A DNA stretch of 22,287 nucleotides from Porogramme epimiltina (GCA_900155495.1 FTLJ01000337.1:1-22287); one strand, 5' to 3'. Positions 1 through 11,012 are shown, counted from the first letter of the stretch. Notes: generated by a model not told the origin, from the letters alone. Program-made: numbers and translations.

Positions 1-121
1 TCACGTGATGGGAAGAGGAGCCAGTGGGCGGGCGGGGTTTGGGTGGGCGCCTGTCCTCGTCTCTGGCCAACGCGCCGCCTCGTCTGCCCGCCCTCCCGCC
101 CTCTCTCCCTGCCTCCCCGCC
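1..121 (+). promoter_or_regulatory. Upstream region of the complex I 24 kDa subunit gene, with a TCACGTGA box
   Basis: The window opens with the 8-bp palindrome TCACGTGA (1-8). It is a CACGTG E-box of the kind bound by bHLH factors such as Cbf1. The stretch from about 60 to 121 is strongly CT-rich, a common feature of highly expressed fungal promoters and leaders, and it ends directly at the start codon at 122. The box lies 114 bp before the ATG. Its use as a regulatory site is inferred. Confidence 0.4.
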
Positions 122-1164
122 ATGTTCGCAGCACGCGCACTCTCAAGACACCTCCGCACTCCCCGGACATGCTCCGCTGCGCGGACAATCGCCTCCTCGG
201 CCTCACGGCGCTCGGACGCCCTCTTCGTCGTCTGTATCTCCTCTTCCTGCCCTCCGCTTTCCCCCGTGCTCATTTACTCGAATGTCCCTTAGCACCGTGA
301 CACTCCTTACAACAACCCCAAGGTCTGTTAGCTATTTGTACAGCACGCATACACGCCCTCTCACACTTCTTAGCTCCCCTTCGAGTTCACCCCCGACAAC
401 ATGAAGCGCGCCGAGGAAATCATCTCCCACTACCCGCCCCAGTACAGGAAGGCCGCCGTCATCCCCCTTCTCGACCTCGGCCAGCGCCAGAACAAGGGCT
501 GGACATCCATTTCCGTCATGAACTACGTCGCCAACCTCCTTCATATGCCTCCCATGCGTGTCTACGAAGTCGCCACCTTCTACACCATGTTCAACCGGTA
601 CGTTCCGATCCCGTCCCCGTGTGCCTCCCGACCCCCTCTCACGCAGTACTGTGCATATTGGACTTGCGGCAACGCAGGGAACCTATCGGCGAACACTTTG
701 TTCAAGTCTGCACGACGACGCCTTGTATGCTCCGCGGCGCGTACGACATTCTTGACACCGTCTGTAGCCACCTCGGCGGCATCAAACCCGGCGAGACGAC
801 CAAGGACGGCAAGTTCACCGTCATTGAAGTCGAGTGTCAGGGCGCGTGCAGTAATGCTCCCATGCTTGTTGTCGGTGATGACTTCTATGTGCGTTCCCTC
901 ATGCCCTTGTGCGGATGTGGTTCTCATGTCTTGGTGTAGGAGGATCTTACGGCGGACACGACTCGCAAGATCCTCGACGCGTTCAAGAAGGGTGACAAAC
1001 CCAAGCCAGGGCCTCAGAGTGGACGTCATACGAGCGAGAACTCGGCCGGTCTTACCGCTCTCACCGAAAAGGTCAGTCCTACGTCTCCCCTCGTGTGTCC
1101 GTCTCTAACGGGTATCATTTAGCCATACGGCCCCGGAGAGTTCTGTCAGCCAGACTTTGCGTAG
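122..1164 (+). CDS. NDUFV2: NADH:ubiquinone oxidoreductase 24 kDa subunit (complex I, NDUFV2 type)
   Basis: Nuclear gene for the peripheral-arm complex I subunit that carries the 2Fe-2S cluster N1a, next to the NADH-oxidising 51 kDa subunit in the mitochondrial matrix. Six exons join in frame: 122-229, 293-322, 374-597, 678-888, 940-1071, 1123-1164, giving about 248 aa. Exon 2 is only 30 nt and reads [10 protein letters not shown]. The first 30 or so residues are rich in Arg, Ser and Ala and lack acidic residues until the first Asp, as expected for a mitochondrial presequence. The thioredoxin-like fold region carries the cluster ligands in the spacing CX4C (C132, C137) and CX3C (C174, C178, in ECQGAC). 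The ends [12 protein letters not shown] and PYGPGEFC are typical of fungal orthologues. The length matches the family. All introns have GT-AG ends and are 51-80 nt. The start is supported by the presequence and by a CT-rich leader. The gene converges on the channel gene, with 114 nt between the stops. Confidence 0.96.
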
Positions 1165-1278
1165 TTACATAGACTGTGTCGTGGCAATACAGAGCCAGTG
1201 GGATGCGTGCATTGTTGTGAGAGTTCTGGTGACGTCAACCAAGTCCATTAAGTGCCGTGAGTGTTCGTGATTATGTGC
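1165..1278. other. Short convergent intergenic spacer
   Basis: These 114 nt separate the stop codons of the complex I subunit (+) and the channel gene (-). Both 3' untranslated regions must lie here or overlap the neighbouring gene. I see no other feature. Confidence 0.6.
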
Positions 1279-3230
1279 TCAGTCGTCCCCCTCGCCATCA
1301 TCGTACCCACCCATCCCTTCACCTCCCTCGGGCAACTTCTCTACCATAAATCTGGAAACGGCGAGTTAGCGGTGCGGACGGGGAACAGTGAATGGACGCA
1401 CTCGATCTCTTCCTTGAGGTCGTCACAGTAGCGTTCTGCGGCGAGTTCGGTCAGTAAAGGAAGGACAAGCTTAGTGCGCCGTTGCCATACCGAGAGGAAG
1501 ATCGCTCTTGTCGAGTCCGAATGGCATCTCAATCTCGTCCGCAATGCCCTCAATGCCCATGAGCGTGAACGCAACCACGGTAACGAGCGGAACCATGCCC
1601 CAGCCGAGGTCCTTCACGAGAGTGAACGGGAGCGAGAAGAGGTAGAGCGTGACACACTGCTTGAGGTGAATGCTATACGACCGCGGGATCGGCGTGTTCG
1701 CGACGCGCTCCATGCAAGTCATCATGTCGATCATTCCTTGGATACTGCGGCGAGAATGAGGTCAGGACCGAGAGTAAGATGGAGAGAGAGACGCACAGTG
1801 TGTTCATGGCGTTTACACCGGCGGGACCGACAGTCTCAAGGTACCCATCCCGACGGAACTTGAACAGCGAGTGCGACAGCTCATGTGCGATCCTGTCATC
1901 GATATATGTCAGAACTGCACGTCTTCGTACAAAGGCGGGAAGGCATACACCATGGGAAGCGGCGTCGAGAGCGAGTCCGGGTCCGTAGAAAAGTCGAGCG
2001 TGCGCTGCATCCCGCTCATGAGCGGCGTCGTCGACTTAAGCCCGCGCTGTTTGCGGTCGCGGGAGCGCTTGACGCGAATGCGCTTCGTTGCGTCCGCGCC
2101 GCCCGTGGCCCGGCCGCGCTCGACATCGAGGTCCATGTCGAGGCCAGGGGTGCTCGTGCCGGTGTCTGCGCCGCCCTCGGGAGAGCCGCGGCGCGTCGTG
2201 TGCTCGGTCGCAGAGTAGCTTGTGAATGCCGTCGACTTCCCGGTAGAGTAATTGTAGTCCTTGTTTGGAGGGCGATACAGCCCGCGCGCGAGGCGCGCGG
2301 CGGAGGCGGGGAGGATGCCGGCGTAGTCGTCGTAGTCGAGACCGTCCTCGCCGCGGAGGTAGTGCTTGACCGCGTACGCGAAGCAGATGGAGAGCTTGAT
2401 GGTGTCGACCTTGCGCTTGCGGAGCTGCGCGGGGGTGAGGGTCGCGCTGGGGAACTTGCCACGCGTGAGCTCATCGGAAGGCGGCACGCCAACGTTTATC
2501 CAGACTAGGCGGGAGAGGTTCCGGATCTAGTGGAGGAGTGGAGTGGAGTTGGTTTCGCGGAGACGCTGAGATCGACGTGGAGACGCACGTGAGAGACAAG
2601 GGTGCCGAAGTCTTTGCGACCCTCGTAGTATCGATCATAGGATGTGCTGGAATGGTACGGGGTTGAGGATACCGTTATCTTGAGAGTGAGTAGCACTCAC
2701 CCGTTCCTAGCAGGAGCAAAGAAGCCCTGAGTGAGCACTTGAAGCAACGGGTTGTATCACACGACTCACCTGAAGACCAAAATCAAGCCGACCTGTGTGA
2801 CATGTCAGCAGCGGATACACACCGAAGAGTTTGATCGTTGGGACACTCACCACGACGGACAGAAGGGGGACGACCGAATTAGTGAGAGAGATGTCGGTAC
2901 CCTGATGCCACAGGTAGGCAGCGCCGCTCGCGAAGATTGTCACGGTGAGGACGGGACCAAAGATACGTGGAACAATCTGTGGCTGATGAGAGTGGGAAGG
3001 TCGATTTGGATGAGAACAGACGTACGCTGCCTTTGATACGAAGGACATCGGGTAGCCAGGAGTACTGAGTGGTGCGCAGCTATGAGAAGTGGCTGAGAGA
3101 GCACTGGGTAATGTTACATACTCTACGAAGCTTTTGACGCGTCAGAATGCGACCCTACAAGGAGGTGAACAAGACACGGTCGACAAGATGTGCACAAAGT
3201 AAGCACCTTGGGGCCGTTTAAAGTAATCAT
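1279..3230 (-). CDS. Bestrophin-like (UPF0187/RFP-TM family) anion channel
   Basis: Membrane protein of the bestrophin/UPF0187 family, proposed to be a chloride channel. Twelve exons join in frame to about 447 aa (complement): 3207-3230, 3122-3154, 3026-3064, 2851-2976, 2770-2792, 2701-2706, 2589-2646, 1949-2526, 1797-1892, 1491-1744, 1402-1435, 1279-1351. Family landmarks in order are YSWLPDVLRIKGS (residues 20-32), hydrophobic segments around 38-55 and 64-80 (TNSVVPLLSVVVGLILVFRN), TSYDRYYEGRKDF, IRNLSRLVWINVG, MVIAHELSHSLFKFRRDGYL, and the C-terminal hydrophobic block at 358-390 followed by the hallmark IEGIADEIEMPFG (392-404). A long polar, basic and Ser/Thr-rich loop (about 185-290) separates the two membrane halves. 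One exon is only 6 nt and the one before it is 23 nt. The last intron (1352-1401) is needed to restore the conserved end EEIEFMVEKLPEGGEG. The first two exons (MITLNGPK and GRILTRQKLRR) fit splice signals and phase but are not conserved, so the start is tentative. Confidence 0.88.
2701..2706 (-). other. 6-nt microexon of the bestrophin-like gene
   Basis: On the minus strand the bases GAACGG sit between an acceptor ending CTGCTAG (intron 2707-2769) and a donor GTGAGT (intron 2647-2700). They join the preceding exon, which ends in AG (from VFR), to the following exon, which begins C ACA TCC. The result is R-N-G-T-S-Y-D-R, the expected family sequence. Leaving the hexamer out keeps the frame but removes two residues, changing VFRNGTSYDR to VFRTSYDR by phase. 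Confidence 0.8.
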
Positions 3231-3827
3231 CGAGGGCTTCGCAGCAGAGACAGACATGGTGAGATACGAGTGCCGGGAGTGGTTGTGGGGTCGTGAGAAG
3301 AGTGCGAGGTCGTTGGCGGGGTAGCAATGGTTTTGGGGGCCAGTCTAAGTGCGCGTAGAACCCCGCAACACGGCGCCGAGAGCGAGGGAGTCGCGGGGGA
3401 GAGGTGGAGATGAGAAGCGGGACCTGGCTAGGGCAGCGGGGGCAAGGCACTGTTATGGCTATGGCGCCGGCTGATTGACCGCCGCGGCCCGCCACCGACG
3501 ACCGCTGGGCGACAGACGCCCGTTGCTCGAGTCGGCACGTGGCTGTCACGCTCCCCCGCGAGACACTCCCGCTCTGGTGCACGGGAAGACGTTCGTTATG
3601 GATGGCAGCGGCGGACATGGGCGGCGCGGGGGAAGCAGGCCAGGGTGCATTGAACGCGTCGTGGGGGCGGCAAACGCGGAGGGGAGCGAGCGTGACAGAG
3701 ACGGTCACGGAGCTGATATCTGTGACAAGGCGGGGCAACGAGAGCTGGGAGCTGGAGTGGGCGAGCTGGACGGCTTCAACCGCTGACGACTTGTTACGAC
3801 CTCCCCTCCCCGGCCCCCCTCCACGCC
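3231..3827. promoter_or_regulatory. Divergent intergenic region between the channel gene and the class V myosin gene
   Basis: This stretch of 597 bp is GC-rich and lies between two start codons facing away from each other. It must hold both promoters and 5' leaders. It has long open frames on both strands, but they are low-complexity, Arg/Pro/Ala-rich and show no recognisable domain, so I treat them as chance frames in GC-rich DNA. A CT-rich tract (about 3800-3823) precedes the myosin ATG. I see no clear TATA box. Confidence 0.5.
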
Positions 3828-6800
3828 ATGGCCGAAAACATATACAGCAAGGGGACCAGAGTATGGTTCCCCGACAAGGAGCTCGGCTGGATCTCCGCGG
3901 AGGTCACCTCCGCTTCCAAAACCGACGACGCCGTCAAGCTGGTCTTTACAGATGAACGCGGAAAGGTCCAGCCCTCTCGCCACGCATCCTTCCCTCACGC
4001 TCACTCCTCGCTCCTCTTCCCCCCACACAGGAAATCAAGATCGATACCACCGTAAAGGCAATCAAGGACGGAAAGGAAGACCTCCCCCCACTACGCAATC
4101 CACCGCTGTTGGAGACAGCGGATGACCTTGCAACCCTCTCTCATTTGAACGAACCCTCAGGTCCGTTCATGTATCCTACTGACTCCTCACTCACCCTCTA
4201 ATCGACTATACCCTTACCCATCTCCAGTCCTTCATACCATCCGCAATCGTTACGCGCAACATAGCATCTATACATATTCTGGCATCGTCCTCATTGCCGT
4301 CAACCCCTTCCAACGTGTCGCTCTCTATGGCCCAGAAGTCATCCAAGCATACAATGGTCGTCGAAGAGGAGATCTTGAGCCCCACCTCTTCGCCATCGCC
4401 GAGGACGCCTACACCGCCATGAGCAGAGATGGCACCGGTCAGACCATTATCGTCTCGGGAGAGAGGTGCGCATCTCGTTCGTTGTGCGGGTGTTTCGTGT
4501 TGCTCATGGTACCACAGTGGTGCTGGAAAGACAGAATCTGTGCGTCCCCTTTCATCACTGTCGTTAGTCATAGGCGTTTATACCTCTGCAGGCCAAGTTC
4601 ATCATGCGTTATCTTGCTTCCGTCAATCCGCCAACAGTGAAAGCCAAGCCGAAGACAAAGATTTCCCTTGACGAGTCCAGTGAAGTCGAACGGCAGATCT
4701 TAGCCACCAACCCTGTCCTTGAGGCTTTCGGAAACGCGAAGACAACACGTAACGATAACTCCTCTCGTTTCGGCAAGTACATTCAGGTAGGTTTCAGCGC
4801 GCAAGCGCCACTCTAGCTTTCCGCTCACAGCCTCCTCAGATCCTGTTCGACGGCGAACAAGAGATTGTTGGTGCTCGGATCCGGACCTACCTTCTGGAGC
4901 GTTCTCGTGTCGTCTTCCAGCCTTTGACGGAGCGCAACTATCACATCTTCTACCAGTTATGTGCTGGTGCACCGCTCAAGGAAAGGAAGGATCTCGGTTT
5001 AGACACCGATGTGACGAAGTTCCAGTACCTTAACCAGGGTGGTCCGTCTTCAACGCCCATCGCTGGTGTCGACGACGCAGAGGAGTTCAGGCAGACTCAG
5101 ACCGCTCTTTCGACCATCGGTATTTCGGTTGAGAAGCAGTGGGCTGTGTTCAAGCTCCTCTCTGCTCTCCTACACCTCGGCAACATCAAGGTCACGCAGA
5201 CTAGGAGTGATTCCTCCATCGACGATGCTGACCCGGCGTTACAACTGTCCACCCGATTCCTCGGCGTACCGCTCGCAGACTTCAAGAAATGGACGATCAA
5301 GAAGCAGATCACTACTCGCTCCGAGAAGATTGTCACTGCACTGAACGGCGCGCAAGCCACGGTCGTTCGAGACTCCGTCGCGAAGTTCGTGTATGCGTGC
5401 TTGTTCGAGTGGGTTGTCGCTATCCTCAACGAAAGCTTGGCGGGGGAAAATGGAGAGGCTGCCAGCCGCGCGGAGATGTTCATCGGTGTCTTGGATATTT
5501 ACGGGTTTGAACACTTCAAGAAGGTCTGTTTACAGTTCGATGTTTATTTTCCAACTATGCTAAGATGCCTATTTTTAGAACTCCTTCGAACAATTCTCAA
5601 TCAACTACGCCAATGAGAAGCTGCAGCAGGAGGTCAGTCTCTCTCTACGCTCGGTGGCTCCATGTCTGTGCTTAGTCTGTGCGTCCAACAGTTCAACCAG
5701 CACGTCTTCAAACTTGAGCAAGAGGAGTATGTCAGGGAGAAGATCAATTGGACGTTCATTGAGTTCTCCGACAACCAGCCTTGTATTGACGTCATCGAGG
5801 GCAAACTCGGTGTTATGGCTCTGCTTGATGAGGAGTCTCGTCTTCCCGCCGGTACCGACCAGTCGTTCTTGCAGAAGCTCAACAACCAGCTCGCCAAGCC
5901 GCAAAATGCGAAGGTCTTCAAAAAGCCACGCTTCGGCAACTCTGCATTCACCATTGCTCACTACGCTCTGGATGTTACGTACGAGGTCGAGGGTTTCTTG
6001 GAGAAGAACAGGGATACCGTTCCGGACGAGCACATGGCACTCCTTCAGGCGACAAAGAACACCTTCTTGAAGGAAGTCCTAGACGCCGCCTTTGCTGCCA
6101 CTAAGCCGACCGACGCACCACCCCCCTCTCCTACCGTTTCCGACTCTGCTAGCACTGGAAATCGTCGCGCATCCGTCATCCCCGATCCTGGCAGACAATC
6201 GCTTATGTCGTCCGCAACCGGAGGAGGGACAGGACCTAAACGTCCTGGCGGTGTAGTGAAGAAACCGACCCAGGCGTCCATCTTCAAGGCTTCCTTGGTT
6301 AGCTTGATGGAGACCCTTAACGTGACAAACGTACACTATATCCGGTGTATCAAGCCGAACGAGCAGAAGCGCGCGTGGGAGTTCACGCCTCAACAGGTGT
6401 TGGGTCAGCTTCGTGCCTGTGGTGTCCTTGAGACGATTCGTATCAGTTGTGCCGGCTACCCTTCACGATGGACATACGAAGAGTTCGCCGAACGGTAAGC
6501 TGACATTACCCATCGCTGAAAACGCCACTGAAATGAGCGTCCCAGGTATTACATGTTGGTTCACTCATCGGAGTGGGAGCCCATGATCAAGAATCTCGAA
6601 CTCAAGCCTCTTTGCGCACGGATCCTCGAGAAGACGATCAACGACCCTGACAAGTACCAGCCTGGCCTTACCAAGATTTTCTTCCGCGCTGGCATGCTCG
6701 CTGCGTTGGAGTCTCTTCGTTCGAACCGTCTTAACTCGCTCGTCACGATTGTCCAGAAGAACATGCGACGCAAGATGGCAGTCAAGAAATATCAGGAGCT

Positions 6801-9488
6801 CCGCACGGCCACCATCAAGATCCAAACTTGGTGGCGTGGTATTCTCGCCCACAGATTGGTAGAGAAGGTCCGCCGCGACGCAGCTGCCATTCGCCTCCAA
6901 CGTGGCATTCGTCGGTATCTTCAGCGGAAGCGCTTCCTCACTGTCCGTACCTCCGTCGTGGCCTTCCAGTCTCGTGAGTAATCTCGATCGTCTTTCCCTT
7001 CCCGTTCTGAAATTTCGTGTAGGTGCACGTGGGGCGCTTGCCCGTCGGTTGTTCAAGGACTCCAAACGGACATTCGCTGTCATCACCCTCCAGAGCCTCT
7101 TCCGCGGCCTGTGAGTATATGCAAGTCCCTGCACAGCAACTTTGCTGATCGTAATATTCTATTAGGCTATCCCGAAGGTCATATCGGAAAGATGTTTCCA
7201 GCGTCATCCTTATCCAATCTTGCATTCGTCGCCGGTTGGCTCGTAAGGAGCTCAAAGCGCTCAAAGCAGAGGCTCGCTCTGTTTCCAAGTTCAAGGAGAT
7301 CTCCTACCGCCTCGAGAACAAGGTGGTTGAGCTCACTCAGACTCTCCAGAAGCGTACAGAGGAGAAAAAGGAGCTTAACAATAAGGTGCAAGCTCTCGAG
7401 GCACAGCTCACTCAAGCAATCGCTCGGCACGAGGAGTTGGACACGCGCGCTCGCCAAGTCCAGACAGAGTTGCAGACATCTCAAGAGGAGTTGTCCCGCA
7501 GCCAACAGCTCTTGCGTACGAAGGAGGACGTCGAGCGGAAGTTAGAGGAGGCCATCTTGAAGGCAGCTGAGAAGGAAGCCGCGATTCACAAGTTGACGGA
7601 GGAGCTCGCTCAACAAGCGCTGCAGCTAGAAACGCAGCAAAAGCTGATCGATAGCCAGCCCGTCAGGAATGCGGATGACAGCTCAGTCATTCAGACCCTC
7701 AAAACAGAAGTCAGCAGTTTGCGCGAGCAACTCAACCGGGCAACCGCACTCAACGCCCTCACTCGTGGAGTCCGCGCAGAACCTACATCTCCTACTTTCG
7801 CACCTGTCCTCCGCCTTGCCGATGCCCCCGCTGCCGCCTCTAACGGGCAACTTGCTTCTCTCAACCGCGGCCACCAACGACGACACAGCTCCGCTGGAGT
7901 GTACGCGATCAGCCCGTCGGACCATCGCACGTCCGCGGACGAGCTCATGTTCAACGCGAAGCGGAGCCAGAACGCCAATCCTCGTGCAGTCTCAGTCGCT
8001 TACAACGGCGAGGATGGCTTGCCGCAGTTCCGCGTACTCGATCGGTCAAGCATGTACGACGATCCAGCAGAGGAGAAGATCAGACTCATGCAGGAGATCA
8101 AGCGCCTGGACGAGGACGTGCTCGACGGCCTGATTCGCGGTTTGAAGATCCCTGCGCCGAGCTTGACAAGTCCAGCGGCGGTGAAAGAGATCCTCTTCCC
8201 CGCGAACCTCATCAGTCTCATCACGAACGAGATGTGGAAGTATGGGCTCATTCCGGAGAGCGAGAGGTTCCTTGCGAATGTCATGCAGACTATCCAGTCG
8301 CACGTCATGGTAAGCTATAATCCTATATTATGTACTGACGGGCCGCGCTGACGTGTCCCCAGTCTTTCACCAGCGAGGACGCAATCATCCCTGGCGTTTT
8401 CTGGCTGTCAAATGTCCATGAAATGCTCTCTTTTATCTGTGTCGCGGAAAGCGACATGCTCCAAGGCATCGGTCCTGGCGAGGAGAACGCGGTGCGGCCG
8501 TTCGAGTGGGCTGACTACGAACGTCTCGTTTCCGTCGTCAAGCATGACCTCGACAGCCTCGAGTACAACATTTACCACACATGGATGCTCGAAACCAAGA
8601 AACGATTGTCCAAGATGGTCATCCCCGCGCTCATCGAGAGCCAGTCCCTTCCGGGCTTCACGACCACCGATGGTGGAGGGCGTCTGTTCAACAGACTGCT
8701 TAACTCCAACACACAGCCTGCCTACAGCATGGACGACATCCTGAACCTGCTGAACAAGGTCTGGCGGAGTCTGAAGAGCTACTACATGGAGGAGTCGGTT
8801 GTACAGCAAGTCATCACTGAGTTGCTCAAGCTCATCGGTGTGACGAGCTTCAACGACCTGCTTATGAGGAGGAATTTCTCGTCCTGGAAGCGAGGTTCGT
8901 ACCCGTTTACTTGCGTGCGGAACATGATGCTCACAACTCTCTTCAACAGCGATGCAGATCCAGTACAACATCACTCGTATAGAGGAGTGGTGCAAGTCGC
9001 ACGATATGCCGGAGGGCACTCTACAGCTCGAGCACTTGATGCAGGCGACGAAGCTTCTCCAGCTCAAGAAGGTACCTCTTTTCAGTGTTTCATGATCTCC
9101 ATGTGCTGATGTTCTGTCTTCCAGTCCACACCTGCAGACCTGGAGATCATCTACGATGTTTGCTGGATGCTCACGCCAACGCAGATCCAGCGGATGTGTA
9201 CGAACTACTACGTCGCCGACTACGAGGTATGCCCCACTCGTTACCCAATAATAAAAGATAGTCCTAAATATACGTGCGCAGACCCCCATCTCGCCAGAGA
9301 TCCTCCGTGTCGTCGCCTCACGGGTGTCCCCCAACGATCGCAACGACCACCTTTTGCTCGCACCCGAGACGGAGGAGGTTGGCCCGTACGAGCTCCCGCT
9401 ACCCCGGGAAGTCTCCGGCCTGGAGACCTACGTCCCTGCATACCTCAATGTCCCGCACCTGAGGAGACTCGCTGCTCTGGTAGCATAG
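3828..9488 (+). CDS. MYO2: Class V myosin heavy chain (cargo-carrying actin motor)
   Basis: Processive actin motor that carries vesicles and organelles to growth sites. Fifteen exons join in frame to about 1628 aa: 3828-3965, 4031-4160, 4228-4465, 4518-4539, 4592-4786, 4840-5523, 5579-5632, 5692-6494, 6546-6973, 7023-7110, 7166-8309, 8363-8894, 8950-9071, 9125-9226, 9282-9488. An SH3-like N-terminus ([10 protein letters not shown]) precedes the motor, which has the P-loop [10 protein letters not shown] (about 167-176), switch [13 protein letters not shown] (about 230-241) and switch II DIYGFE (about 460-465). The TEDS region reads DTVPDEH, so that site is acidic. Six IQ motifs follow (about 815-955; for example [44 protein letters not shown]), then a coiled coil (about 960-1110), a Ser/Pro/Ala-rich linker and the C-terminal DIL/globular cargo-binding domain (about 1270-1600). 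The P-loop sits on a 22-nt exon. Donors of introns 1 and 2 are weak (GTCCAG, GTCCGT). The start CGCCATGGCC has good context. The length is typical of the class. Confidence 0.97.
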
Positions 9489-10043
9489 CGGTCTTGATGA
9501 GTGCCATGTTGATACGTGTTTCATTCTGCATACTTCTGTGCTATGGGCTTCAATGTAATGGTAATTTACGACCGTTCTCGAATCTTTTTATCGTGTGATT
9601 GAGAGTGTTACGATGGGGTTTGAAGATCGAGTATAACCTACGCTGTGAGGACGAAAACGCGCTCATGAAGTTGCTGCGCAGCAGGAGGCCTGCATGGTTC
9701 TGAGCATGATTACGCACTAATCACCGGAAGGAGGCATAGGTGCCAATTATGTCATTTTGTAAGTAAAAGGGCCTCGTGCGCCTTTCATCCCATCGTTGGT
9801 AAAAGCTTTATCACTCGCCCAGATTCGCGTGCATGTCGCGCGCGTGGGACCTATAACCCACGCTCACTCAAAGCGGAAGCTCGCATACATAGTTAGAAAA
9901 CTGAGTCGATTAAACTCTGGGGGCAAAGACTTGTAGATAACATCAAGGGAGACCAGATTCCAATGGAGAGTAGATGAATATACAGAAACATGGAGGTTCT
10001 TCGTTGGCTCCGTACTTTTCTAGGCAACACTACGCCGGCACCA
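9489..10043. other. Convergent intergenic region between myosin V and the AN1 zinc-finger gene
   Basis: These 555 bp lie between two stop codons and hold the 3' untranslated regions of both genes. A perfect 7-bp hairpin (9842-9848 pairing with 9857-9863, 8-nt loop ACCTATAA) is present. I see no open frame with family features, no tRNA and no repeat. Confidence 0.5.
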
Positions 10044-11012
10044 CTACCTACTCAAACTAAGGGATGAACCGTCAGAAATCTGATCCCCCAATGGCTGGTC
10101 CATGCGCAATATCGTGGCGTCCTCGGACGAAAGTAAACTCAAAGGCTAGAAACAGGATTAACGGGAGGTATTCTACTCGGGCATCTACGCACTTGCGAGT
10201 CACTGACGACCAAGCCAAAGTGGGTGGCTAACATGTCTAATGCCCTTCCGGTGCCGATGGTCTACAAATGTACGGTCCAGCGGGCTGCGGCGGCGAAGAG
10301 AGAATGGACAACACCTTTCTGAACCAGAAGACACGTTCTGTCTCTGTATCGGGGCGACCGACCCTGAGGTGCACCCGCTCGTTCATGGGGACGGCTGCCT
10401 TAGCATCTTTAGGGTCTCCAGGTTGCGCCTGATGCCGCATCTTCATCGCGGTGACCTGGCGTTGTGCAGCCTGCTTCTTTGAGGACATATGGGGCTTAGA
10501 CGACGAGGAAGCGCGGGTAGGCGGAGACCCGAAGTGCTTGGCTAGGAGAGCCTTCGCAGCTGCATTCTTCTCTGGCAGAAACCCAGCGGAAGGATCGGGC
10601 GGAGGGGGGTTGCAGGCATGGGAGGCCGGCTCACGGTGTCTACAGCGTATGGGCACGAGGGGAGGATGAGAGGATCTGGGCAGAGGCCTGAGGAGAGGAC
10701 ATACCCCGCGCAGAACGCTTGGTGGCATCCTGAGCACAGGGCGGGTTTGCGGTTCGTAGTGTCTGTGGGATCTGCTATGAATGACTCGAGGCTTGGCTTG
10801 TTGCAGGACTGCGCGGCGCAGCGCTGCAGCCTGGAAAAGCCCTCTTGTGCAGCCTCGGGTTTGGCATCGAGAAGAGGACACTGGTGGACTTCGGGGGCGA
10901 TGTGGTCCCTGCAAAAGAGGGCTTGGCAGGCGCAGCGGATGGGAAGAAAGTCGTTGAGATTACAGGACGAGAGCGAGCAGTGGGCGCCGACGGCGGGGAG
11001 GGCGTCCGACAT
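10044..11012 (-). CDS. CUZ1: AN1-type zinc-finger protein with ubiquitin-like C-terminus (CUZ1/ZFAND1 type)
   Basis: Cytoplasmic adaptor which, in yeast and humans, binds Cdc48/p97 and the proteasome and helps clear ubiquitylated proteins under arsenite-type stress. Four exons join in frame (complement): 10705-11012, 10315-10639, 10193-10261, 10044-10145, about 267 aa. Two AN1 zinc fingers are complete. The first uses C12, C17, C27, C29, C34, H37, H43 and C45; the second uses C65, C70, C93, C96, C101, H104, H110 and C112. After a Ser-rich linker come the family motifs AAAKALLAKHFG, MKMRHQAQPGDPK, VPMNERVHLRV and VFWFRKTIGTGRALDMLATHFG. This last is the start of the ubiquitin-like Cdc48-binding region, which runs to DGSSLSLSR. 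The length matches the family. The ATG at 11012 is chosen because the first finger begins at residue 12 and nothing conserved lies upstream. It diverges from VPS2 with 87 bp between start codons, and the last two introns are needed for the conserved C-terminus. Confidence 0.93.

Noticed and set aside
1341..1400. Channel C-terminus read through without the last intron, ending SPFPDLW
   Set aside because: Splicing 1352-1401 (GTGCGT...TTCCAG) gives the conserved ending EEIEFMVEKLPEGGEG, so the read-through frame is intron sequence.
1885..2508. 207-codon plus-strand frame opposite the channel gene
   Set aside because: It is the antisense shadow of the long exon 8, with Arg/Ala/Val-rich content typical of such shadows.
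3142..3738. 198-codon open frame on the minus strand upstream of the channel gene, and overlapping plus-strand frames at 3475-3955
   Set aside because: Low-complexity Arg/Pro/Ser composition in GC-rich DNA, no recognisable domain, and overlapping frames on both strands between two divergent genes; most simply a promoter region.
8408..9343. 311-codon minus-strand frame opposite the myosin tail
   Set aside because: It spans several clear plus-strand exons and introns of the myosin cargo-binding domain and shows no family features of its own.
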